DNA of 64,000 bases, taken from contig JBBELK010000457.1 in the NCBI GenBank assembly GCA_037783545.1, positions 62,001 through 126,000 of the forward strand. Direction: 5' to 3'. Positions 1 through 12,100 of this stretch are shown in pieces. How positions within the stretch are numbered: the stretch's first letter is position 1; the number at the start of each line of letters is the position of its first letter. Position numbers and translations under genes: made by a program. The notes under the pieces were generated by a model. That model was not told the origin of the DNA and did not search any database. It saw only the letters and a program-made list of their open reading frames with translations. The stretch is from Henricia sp. BOLD:AAB3569 (taxonomy: Eukaryota; Echinodermata; Asteroidea; Spinulosida; Echinasteridae).

Positions 1-114
1 TTCCCCTAGTGACCCGACGGCTGTAGTAAAGCCGATATACTGGACATTCATCGGGTTGGCATCTTGCCAACTCATGATAATGGATTCATTGGTCTTAACC
101 TCTCCATGACCAAC
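1..114 (-). CDS. CPAMD8: CPAMD8-like exon 24: FAMeT domain, end (cut by window edge)
   Basis: Residues 981-1018, [18 protein letters not shown] then [16 protein letters not shown]. 'I..W.D..P..V.YIGF.T..G..G' closes the FAMeT domain. The acceptor follows CTTCACCTAG. The exon is open to position 1 and continues outside the window. Confidence 0.93.
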
Positions 115-3100
115 CTAGGTGAAGAAAAAGAAAAAAAGGATATTCCAAAATTTAAAAAAAATAAAATTAAATTTCCTTAGCAAGTTCTTGAAAAAATTTA
201 TTGCTTAAAAACCAACTTTTGTGTAAGTGTTCCGAGAAAACATTGAAAAACTGTGTTTATGATTTCAAGAAATTGTGCGCAACCACCATCCTATTTAGGC
301 TGGTTCCTTGGCTATTCTGCACAGGAAAAGGAGCCATAATATGCCACAGTAGTCCAGAAACTAGTTTTATTTACATGAGGGTATACAAAAGTATGTGCGC
401 ACTCATTTATATAAATTTATCTTTAAAGGAGCGTGACCAGAGTTTCTGGAAAATAGTTTTCGATGTAACTTACCAATATTATCAAGTAACTCCCATACAC
501 ACCTCCCATGTCCCAAAAACCCGAAAACATTAGCAATTTCCAGTAAAAAATTGAACAAAACTATCGAGTATGCTTTCAGCAGATAAACGTTGATACTGGG
601 AAATTAGTTTACAAATAATCGGTGGATTTTCGACGATATCCTCGGAAATATGCGGCCTAGAAGCGCGGGAGTTTCAGTTTCGTAATCAGAAAAATATAAC
701 GGATGTTATGATATAAAAATCTCATGACCCATAAGGTAAGTCCCGGGGAGTTATGGGTAAAAAAAAGTGATCTGGTCACACTCCTTTAATTCATATTTTC
801 TTATACAGTAAAACTTGTATATAGTGGCCACCCTCTGGATCGTAAAATAAATGGCCGCTATAAACAGGTGGTCCCTTTATAAAGGTTGCATTAGCATTAT
901 ACACATGGCATTTGGGACCAAAGATGGATGGCCACTGTAAACAGGTGGCCTCTTTATCAAGGTGGACTTAATAGCAGGTTTCACTGTACAAAGATACCAT
1001 CTCAGGAGAAATTAATATTAGACGAATGCTACCACTTCCATCTTCCACTTGAGTCTGGTCTCAAAATAAAAGAAATAAGTTTCAGTTCTTCTGAAGAGAT
1101 AACTTAGGTCCAAAAAGGGTTACAAATAGTGTGACAACATGCCTTTCTATAAACCCTGTGTACAAATATACCAATATATATTCCAATATACGCTCGTAAC
1201 CGGGACGGCCTAAAATGTAACACAAGTGTCCGTCCCGGTTACGAGCGTATATATATTGGAAATTTGTACACAGGGATTTTAGAAAGGCATGTTGTTACAC
1301 TATTTGTAACCCTTTTTGGGCCAAAGTTATCTCTTCAGAACAACTTAAACCTATTTCTTTTATTTTGAGACCAGACAAAGGTATTTCCTCGAAAATATGG
1401 TCTGTGTTGCCAAAATGCCCCCTTTACTGTGGAAAGACTCACTTGAGTATAAGGTTTTTCCCTGCCAACTAATTCATTAACATTTTGGGTCATTGACGAT
1501 CTTAAAATCTAACTTTAACTCTTAAAGGATTGTGACCAGATCACTTTTTTTTACCCATAACTCCCCGGGACTTACCTTATGGGTCATGAGATTTTTATAT
1601 CATAACATCCGTTATATTTTTCTGATTACGAAACTGAAACTCCCGCGCTTCTAGGCCGCATATTTCCGAGGATATCGTCGAAAATCCAACGATTATTTGT
1701 AAACTAATTTTCCAGTATCAACGTTTATCCACTGAAAGCCGACTCGATAGTTTTGTTCAATTTTTTACTGGAAATCGCGAATGTTTTCGGGTTTTTGGGA
1801 CATGGGAGGTTTGTATGGGAGTTACTTGATAATATTGGTAAGTTACATCGAAAACTATTTTCCAGAAACTCTGGTCATGCTCCTTTAATATTTGATTTCA
1901 AGATTTGACCGTATTTCTTTATTAAATACCTGGATAATTCCGTCCTTCCAGCTTATCCAGAAAGCTCTAAACTCCTCCCAGCTAACGATATCGGCAGTGT
2001 GATCAGTCACTAACGCATCGCCTGAATAAAAGAATGTCCAAACACCCACTTATATGATAATGAGTTTTAAGATGATAACTTGAGCTGCTATAAACTTGTT
2101 GTCGGTGCTATTAAAAACAACCATTTAATACTCCTTCCGGGAGCGAGGCATTGTACATTCTGATGCTTGGAGTAATTCATTAATGAGCATTTTTTTTGCA
2201 TTTTGTGAGATTATTAAAAAAACTAAACTGAGTGCTCTGTGAGAACTTTTTTCTCCCATATAGTTGCATGCTAATTTTATTTTGGGATTTCATGAGAACA
2301 GTGAATTGCAGGTTGGTTGTTTTGCGTTTAAACTATGCGTGCTGTTTGTATCAAAGTTTTTGTCACCAGGGGCGTCGGAAGCAGTTTGACATTGGACCAG
2401 CCTTGCTGAATAACGACAAAGGATATGTATGTTTGAATATGTCGTAGCAAACCTATAATCATATCAAGTAATTTTACGTTGATCTGATTATAATGACACA
2501 AGTCAGCAAGTTTATAACCATTTTGTATACGCTGTAGAGAATCACAGTGAAAGAAGACATAAAAAAGTGCAAATTTTTGGACCAGCCCGAGCCGGCCCGC
2601 TTCCGACGGCCCTGGTCACTTCGTGAGAACAGAAATAGCTATACCTGGCAATTGTTTCTCCCATAGAGCTGCACACTAATCCGGACATCTTTGCACTTAG
2701 TGAGAACAGTAAGTTGTAGTTTAATTTATAAAAACTAATAGACTATGTAAGTCTCGCGGCAAAGGTCAAATCTGAGCTTCCGGGCACAACACGACTAAAA
2801 CGCCTATTCCTATAACACGGGCGAGATTTTGTTTTTTGTATATAAATTTTTCTGTCCAATCTTAAGTATACAACCGAGCCGAAGGTGATTCGGGTAACTA
2901 AAATGTTTTTTTACAATATATAATACATGCATAATTCTCTCTAAAAACGAAAAAAAATTATTAAAATTTCGTGACCTGAATAAATTTCTCTGCTAGCATA
3001 TTCTTCATCCAATTTGGAATGGATGACCCAAGTGTGGATTCATGTGAAAATGAATGCTTCGAACTTCGAAAAAAAAGTCTGCAAGCTCTACTTTTGGTAG

Positions 3101-6100
3101 ATGGCGTTTCGCCTATCGCTAGCGAGGTCTGTATGTACACTGTAGGCCCACGTACGTCGGCTGCTGTGCGTGTTGCATATCTTTTGCTGCATGTAGTTTA
3201 CGATCTTCAAAGATTGACTTGTCGGCTCAGAAAAGATCGTGAATTTTTACATTTCGATTGCTTATTTTTGATTATATACCCCACTTCATCAATTGGAATG
3301 CAAGATTTTATTTAGAGATACGCGTTTTGGGAGTTTACAAAAACCTGCGTAAACAAAATAATCCAAGAATTTCGCTCGCGACGTGCGTTGAAAAGATAGG
3401 GTCTTGTGCCCGGAAATAACAGTGGTCTCGCGCGGTCTCGTACGTTAGCGAGGTCAACTTACATAGTCTGTTGAACAAAATGTTAATTGCCCACTTAACA
3501 CTAAAAATATGTAAAATTTGAAAACTGATTTTTCGACCAATTTTCAAATTGTTACACTTTGTGAGAACAAGAAAATGTATACATGTGCAGGGACTGACTG
3601 AAAAACTTGCCTCTGTGTAATGATCCACATTTTATAGTACATTTTATGGCACATTTTATACTAACTCCTAAAACTAAACTGGTTTATATTTGCTAACCCA
3701 TTCTGGAGCGCGCCATCCACGATCGCGTGTTGTCCCATCCTCCTAGTACGATCTCGTACAGCTGATGCGAATCCTGCGATGCAGCGAGGGCGATGTGCGC
3801 GTCGTTCTTGGCTTTGCACATGAACGTGAAGAATTCCATGCCTTCCTCTTTCTCTACAAATTGGTAGCTGTAGCGGTTGGGGGTGGAGATGTGAGTTCGC
3901 TCTTTGGACAGGGTTGTAAGGGGAAAGGCAATTTATATTTACAGTTCAAATTTCCGTGAAGTTTTGACACTTTATGTTTCCAGGAGATTTTCTCATGTAG
4001 CATACTACACCTTCTCATTAATATGCATATGGGTAATTCCCAAAATTAGGGGTCCAAAATGTTTGGTGTCCTAGTTACGTACGATACTCTCTGCTTCAAA
4101 AATCACCACTTATGACCACAAATTCTCAGTAATGGACTGTGGCCTGTGATTATAGGGGGCAGCATAATTTTCTTCAATATTTTGTTTTCTGATTCCTGAA
4201 AAATATTCAAAACAAAAGACCATAAAGGCTTATAATTTGTTCCATGGTATTGAATAGGAGTTTGGTGTCCCGGGTTACCTACGCCAATGAAAATTGGCTG
4301 TAGATTGAGTTTGCATTAACCTTGGTGCCATATCTACACACAAACATTAAATTTGAGTGGCATTTGTTCAAATAAAAATAATTATTTTCTACTGGGAACC
4401 CTTTTCAATCACTAAAAACACTTGGAAATCTTAATTTTGGGAATTACCCATATGGGAAAATTCAGTCACACTAAACATTAAACAAGAACTCTGTTTACCA
4501 TTGGGACAGAAGAAGACGCTGTAGGCATATCCTCTTGGTAAACCTTCCGGCTGAAAATAAAAGGTATAAAAAGTTGACTTTAAAAACAGTCATTTATAGA
4601 AGAAAAGTTGGGGGAAAAGGCTTTAGAGTGAGATTCAGTGTTTGGGGTGCACAAGGGTGGAGAGGGATGGGGGGAGAGACTTGCAGTCGTATCCCTATTA
4701 AGGCCTATTCACACTGAAGAGCGGTAACGGAAAGCGGCAACGGAAAGCGGTTTGCCGCGCAGTATTACCCGTTCATACAGAGCGCGGAACCCGTGCGGTA
4801 TATGCAAATTACTCCCATGAAACAATGGCATCCCACGTGAAAAATCGCCGGTGCGTTGACGAAGCTCTGTTACTTCTGATATTGGCGAGAAGGTTACGTG
4901 CCAAAGAAAATTTGTGTTTATGAAATCCTTTAGAAAAGGGCATAGGCCTATGTACATGTAGTACGGTACGACTGTGCACGTGCAACGTTACTACACGTAC
5001 AAAGCGAGGCATGATGTGGTACTGCAAATGATCCCAAATCCTTGTTATTTTTGTCCACTCTCACACCAACAGCCTCCCAGATGTCTGGTTTTTAACAGCA
5101 TCTTTGTAAGCTTCCAAACTCGTGTCATATAACTGTGGATATTTCTGAACTTCCAGGATCAAACTCTCGGTGCTGTTGCTTGCGTATAAAAAAATGGCGT
5201 CCTATAGGACGCCATTTTTTTCCAGCTGGCCTCGGCCAGTGCGTGACGTCATACCAAACGCGAACACTGATTGGCCACGACGCACAGTCTCAGTGCGGTA
5301 TTGTTGAAAAAATCGCTCTGGTTTCTAAACGCCGCGGTTTACCGTCCAACCGCGCGGTGTTCCCGCTCTCAATGTGAATGGTCCAATAGAAAACCGCGTA
5401 GTCTATATTTTTTACCGCGCGGAATCCTGTTACCGCTCTCCAGTGTGAATAGGCCTTTAGACTGGTTTTTGTAAAAAGTTACCTGGAGCCACTGCTAACA
5501 TTCCATAATGGTAATTCTTTAGTGTGTCTGCACTTGGATTTATTTTCGGCCCATAGAATGTCATTTGCCACATAAATCCTTGGTACAACTAGCAGTAATG
5601 TATCACTTCATCATTTAGGTCCACACAAAAGTTACACGACCATGCATGTTCTATCATGGTTTTACATTATACAATGACAGTCCGCATGGCACAGGACTTT
5701 CCAGCAATTTGAATTTCTCTAGAAAATACAAGTTTTTAAAAGTGTCAATTTTTTTTTAAAGTGTCAATTTGTTTATATACTCTTAAATATTTTAAATTTT
5801 CTTTTGCTCTAAAAACAATTATTTTGAAGATGTTACCTCAACCAAGAGATTCTTGGTGATTTTATCAGACCCAACAGTTCCATCATTTGCCACTGGTCCT
5901 GAGCAGCAGTTGGGGGAGGCCAGAGCCTCGGCACTAGCTTTGAGAGAGAGAGAACAAAAATAAGATGCACAAATAATAAATGGAGTCAAATCTCAAAAGT
6001 CTAAATCCAAATATTGAGTTGAGCAGGGTTTTTAGTTAAATGCACAGGCTCTTCAGCAATGCGCGTGCGCCAAATTCGTGCCACGAGATACACAGCTCCA

Positions 6101-9100
6101 TAGCAAAGGCACACACACATTCATCTTCAATGGTTCTCTGGGGGAACCATTGGACAGCTATAACTACTTCTTCCATTTGAGTAAATATTTTCTGTTCAAA
6201 TAGTTGATTAAAATCTTGGACCATAGTGAATCCTTTATTCAGACTTTACAGGGATGGTACACTCTTGTTTTCTCACCATGTATTTTCTTCCTTCCAAGAT
6301 CACTGAAAGTGAGCGTGACCTGAGTCGTGTGGGTTTGTTGGGCCTGCAGACACAACTTGAATGTCTGATGACGCTCATTGTGGGATGTGAACCTCACTCC
6401 TTCTTGAACGTGGACAAGCAGATCGACCTTTGTGGATGACAAGAACAAAAAGTGCAACAATTAACACTTACAAGTAACTCAAAGTCTCAAACTACCGGTA
6501 ACAATTTGCCAAATATATACCTTTTACTATGGGCCATCCAAAACTGTCGGCATTTTCACAGTTCTACAGAGCGTAGTAATTTTCAAGACCTCCCTCCCCC
6601 AAAATACACATTACTTATCAAAATTTTTCTTTCAGTACCATGAAGTGTCAACATTTTACAGTGCATGTAAAGACCTATACGCGGCCCTCAACCCCCGCCC
6701 CCTTCCTACGCTTTGTAGAATTGTGAAAATGTTGACAACTTTGGACAGCCAATCAACCCCTTTACGTGAACTTTGACGGTGTACATCGGCATGACAAACG
6801 AATCCCTACTGTAACTACATATACTATAGTGCAGCATTAATCACGCATCACATAGCGTCTGCAAGAGCACTTGGCCCTTTATTAGCTCCATGTAAACAAT
6901 TACTGCGCGTGCGCATAACAATGTATACAGCGCCCTCATTTGAGACGGGCATTTCACAAATTTCTAGTCATTGAAAGTCAAGCTAATCAAGTGCACCATT
7001 TTAGCCACCGTTCCACAAAAATACCTGGACGCATCTATCCAAATAGTTGTACACCGTGACCGGTATTCGAAGCTGTTCATCACGAATGACGGAATACGGC
7101 AATGTAAACTCCACGAAGAAGCTTTTGAAGCTTGTGAGGGGAACACTCTCGGCCACACCCAGGCCATAGTCTGGTGACATGGCAATAACGTCTGTCATCC
7201 AAGTGGTGATGGTATCAGGAACACGCATCTGAATATGCTCTTCTGAAGTCGAAGAACTGTTAAACAAAAGAAAACGTTCATGACTTTCTGACTGTCGTTA
7301 CCCACAAATTTGTGCTTTCCTTGCCATCTACCTCTGTGGTCCTGGTTCGACTCCCGTCCGGGTCAGTATGAGGATTGGGTTCTCAGTCCCTGCTTGATTC
7401 TGTGGGTTTCCCCTGTTACAAAATTGTTTTGGAGTTTTTTCTCCCACCTCTAAAACTGAGCATATCTTTGTCTTCTCTTCACAGGTTTCTTCAGGTTTAT
7501 GAGCAAAAGTACATCAGGCACTTTAGCCTAACGTGACCTTAAACAAGCCCTACAGAGGGATAAACCCTTCAATGAGATAACCACCCCTCCCAGAGATCAT
7601 TTAAGATACGATCCAAACCCCTGTCCAGCTTGCCCCATTTATTAAGTATGAATGAAGGATTATTTTAGGGATAATGACCCAGATAACATCACTTCATGGA
7701 CAAACTAGCCAAAACAAATGTCTCTTTTTTGGATCAATTCTGCTTTTGTTGACTGCATTCGTAACTTCACACACTTTTTCATCAATTATACATTTTTAAT
7801 TGATAACCCTCTTTTTTTTTCAGTTTAGTTTTGGAAATTCGATTTTCAAGTGTGAAACCAGACAGTAAAATCAAAATCGAATCTTTGAAAATTTAATTTT
7901 AAGTGCCAACCCTACTTTCAACCCAGAAAGTTGATTAAAGGCACAGGCTCGTCAGCAAAGCGCGGTCGCCAAATTCGTGCCACGAAATACGCAGCTCCAT
8001 AGCAATAGCATGGAGCTGCGTATTTCGTGGCAAAAATTTGGCGCGCGCGCATTGCTGACGAGCCTCTGCCCTTAACACCTTATAGACCAGTTTCTTTGTT
8101 CCGTTGAGGACATGACAGCTATTTGATACGGTCTATTGATTGACACGTGTAGCACACACCTGAGATTAAAGCACTGCCACATCCAGGTTTCAGGGAAGAA
8201 AGCTCGCTTGCGTTGCTCGTTGACTTCCTGATGTGACTGCTTACTCACTTCGCTAACTTCAACCCTTTTATCATCTGTATACAAAATAACAATGTCTCCA
8301 GTCTGTTAGTATTTCTTTTTTCCTTCACTCTTGTCTGTATGTTGAGGCTACCATAGAACTACGTTTTAGCAATTAAGGAATGGCTTGGCTGATGAAAAGC
8401 AAAGGGAAAAGGGTGATTTTTTTAATGGGTTTAATGAACGTCCATTCATAGCCCGTAGGCTAAAATGCATGAAGCTTAAAAGTATCTTCCACCTAAACAT
8501 CCGAGATACATAAACTATCCATCAAAACTTTGGAAACACCTTGAAAGTTTCAGGTTTTTGAGAAGAAAATGTATAATTTTGTGAATGTTTTGTGGATGTT
8601 AATTTTGTGAAAGCAAATGTAGGTTGTATCCTAACAAAAAGCAATATATACGTGTTAATTTTAGTGCCATCTTCAGCCTCAGCAGTGGGCTTTATCAACA
8701 AATTAGAGAGCATGCAAAAAGAAATGGCTAAACTTGATGTTCATCAAAGAATCCCCCTTAACAGCTATGACAGCTACACACAGTCTCTGCATCCCGAGTG
8801 TCAGTTTCTCCAAACATTCAGTGGAAATACAACTCTTTTAAGACTCTCCAGAGGTTTTCCTGGCTGGTTGGGCATTTCTTTCTGACCTTGTTACGATCCA
8901 ACTCCTCCCAGAGCAGCTCAATGGGATTGAGATCAGGTGACTGGGCAGGCCATTCCATGATGGACAGCACTCCAGATGACTGCTTTCTCTCCAGATACCC
9001 CTTACACCTCCCTTTGCTTTAATAGCTTGGTTTATTATGAATAAACAAAATAATACTTCCTTCTCAAAAACCTAAAACTTTCAAGGTGTTTCCAAAGTTT

Positions 9101-12100
9101 TGATTGGTAGTGTAGGTGGACGGCACCATTGTCAGCTGACGGCATGACACCAGGGAATCCCCTTACTCTCCACAAAAGAGTGCTCTTGGATCTTTTAAGT
9201 GCATTACACAACACACTGGACCAGTAGCATTATTACATCCTTTCAGAAGGATGGATCATCTGTGGTTCACTGCCTTGCTCAAGGGCACAGGCACCACAGC
9301 TGGGTATCGAACCCGCAACACCAAGTTTTCACACCTGTTGTGAGTCATCGACCTAAACCACTCGGCCACGGTACCCCAAAGAGTACATCAATGTTTTTCT
9401 TTTGTTTTGGTTTTTTTTTTGGGACACTCAGGATGGATTTGCACTGAGCTTTTTCGCATGTGAATCCACCCTTTATAGTGAGAATGGCATTACAGTTTTT
9501 TAGGAATTACTCTTCCATCAAGAACATGTGTTTAAAATCAACATCTTGAATATCCCCTTCGCTGACAGGTATTTGGACAGTTAAAAAACATGTAAAACAC
9601 ATCAAAGGGGTTATGTAAAGGACTACAAGCCCTTAAAGTCTCTGAATTTTTGAAAATTGCCCGAAACAGGAACTATAAACTTAACGAGTTATTCAAAATA
9701 CTTGTGCATAATCCTGCAAAACACATTACTTTGTTTTGTCAAAGCCTTTATGGTCCTGCTTCTGCCACAAAAACAGCTGATTTGAGCGATTTCCCCTCAT
9801 GAGATAACAATCATGTAATGGATGGTTTCCTGTGAATGGGCCTGAACGATTGACCTCGGTCCCTCCTTTTCCTTTGGTTATATTACTTGCATAGATATAG
9901 TGTGTCTCAGCTGGGGGACTGTACTTTACTACCCAATGCATCTATAGGAAAACAGGAAGGGTTGAGGCGTAGCAGGGAAATGTCCTTAATGAATCGCAAT
10001 GGTGCTATTTTGCAGTTTCATGGAGTAATTCAGTGTTGTAATGACTCGGATGATTCGAGTCCCGATGTTCACCGACTTGACTTGACTTGAGCCTCAAATG
10101 ATTTGACTTGGACTGGCGTCACTGAAACAAATGTCTTGACTTGACTCGGACTTAAACATTTTTTGACTCGAGTCTGCCAAAAATGAAATTAAACTTTTAT
10201 TGCTTTTTTTAATTTTATCATTTTGAGGACCGAATCGTATTTAAGGACTACAGAAACCTAAGGCAAAGCTTTGTTTAAATATGGAACATTCTTGGCCAGA
10301 ACAACAAAAATACCCAAAACGATTGCAAGTTTGAATGCTTTGACTCATTATGAAATTAGGTTTAACAAATTTACTGTTGCAACTACTTGACTTGACCCGA
10401 CTTGACCCGACTTGACCAACATGCCCGACTTGACTTGACATTGGTGTCAATTGACTTGACTTGGGACTCGAAGGCAATTTCACTTTGACTTGACTTTAGT
10501 GTCAATTGACTCGACTTGGGACTCGAAGGCAATTTGACTTGACTTGACTTGAGACTCGAAGGCAATTTGACTTTACTTGATCCAGAGGGAGACTCCTTAA
10601 ATCTCACTCATGCAGCCAAGGAATAATATCTAAATTTGACTTTGCCCAATATAGGCCTACATGTATATCACTTGAAAAATAAAACTTTTCATGGATTCCT
10701 GGAACACGGACACATTTTTTTTAAAAACCACCTTCAGTTGTTAATTTCTTACAGAAAGTACCATGTTGGACATAAATAAACTCATGTTATGTTTGTTACC
10801 ATTCAGGTGTCAGGTGTGGGAGCATGTGCTGCAGCGGCACTTCGCCGCGTTCACCCTCTGCCCCCACCCCTCCGGACTCCTTAAAGCGGTCGATCGGGCT
10901 TGCGCCGGACTCATCCCCCGGTCCCCCAGCTGCGCCAACCATGACGCACGAGTTTTACTCATGAGAAATGAGTAAAACAATTAGTTTTCGTCTCATGTGA
11001 CGAAAATTCAATTCGCCCCAAATGCCATTTCGCCCCAAAACCACTTCGCCCCCAAAACCACTTCGCCCGAGTGCCATTTCGCCCAAAATCACTTCGTCCA
11101 AACACTACATTGCCCAAATGCTACTTCGCCCCAAAACCACTTCGTGCACAGGCCGTGGATCAGGGTGAAATGGTTCAGGGCGAAATGGTTTTGGGGCGAA
11201 ATGACTGCAAACCCTTTTTTGACTGTTTTCTCAAAAGTTAGAAGAAGTACGGAGCTGGTTTTTGCTCAGGTTGGTTTTAATCATGCATATCTTCAATCAC
11301 ACAGGGAGATAAAACTATTTGTAACAGTTTACCAATCGTGTATACTGTCTTTAAATTTTAGTATGAAAACTTTAAAATGGTGCATTTTTTTTCTTGTCAG
11401 TGTTTTTACAGGAAAGGGAAGAGGCGTATGTGACAAGACGTTCACAAAAAGATTGAGTGATGTTTCTCACCAAAAGTTGCAGAGTCACTGTCATGGAAAT
11501 TGAGTAGAATTCTATCCGTCATCACTTTCAAGCCTGCCTCCTAGGTGAATTACGAAAAACAAAACGTGATAAAAACAGTTTGGTAGTTAACAGAAATTAG
11601 TAATTAGCTGTGACAGGTTAAGGGTAGTCCTCGGTTTACTGGGAATTGGGATGGCTTAAAATAGTTGCAGCTGGCAGAAAAACACTGACAGTTTCAATTA
11701 GTGTCTAGGGGAGATTGTAATTGGCGTCATGCTGTTTTTAAGCTTTCTTTGTCATATACAGCTGTTCTCCCAATCACTTCGCATTAGCTTCAAGGTATGT
11801 GGTTTGTATTCTTTGGGGGCAATTTTACTGCAAAAAAAGAGATGCAAAGATACACTGTATTGTATGATTTCTGAATCGTGCGATTGGTGGCAATTTAGCC
11901 GACGTACATGTATGATCATTCAGTAATGTTTGGTACGATCTCCATTTAAAGTCACATACTGCGATTGCTCTTAAGACTGGTTGTGGGTCATACTACAATT
12001 TGTGGTACGCTTAGTGGTGCAATTACCACGATTGTATTGAGAAGAAGATCGATCGCAAGATCAATCGTAGGTAATCATGCAACTAGTGGTGGCGATCAGT

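Noticed and set aside
3019-3315. 98-codon plus-strand open frame and the overlapping minus frame at 3335-3628
   Set aside because: No domain, no splice context, and AT-rich surroundings inside the CPAMD8-like intron between exons 22 and 23.
10241-10607. Ser/Lys-rich open frames (SSQVKLPSS-type) on the minus strand
   Set aside because: Translation of the GACTTGACT tandem repeat.
10997-11503. 168-codon plus-strand open frame
   Set aside because: Its first part translates the TTCGCCCC tandem array and the rest has no recognisable domain.
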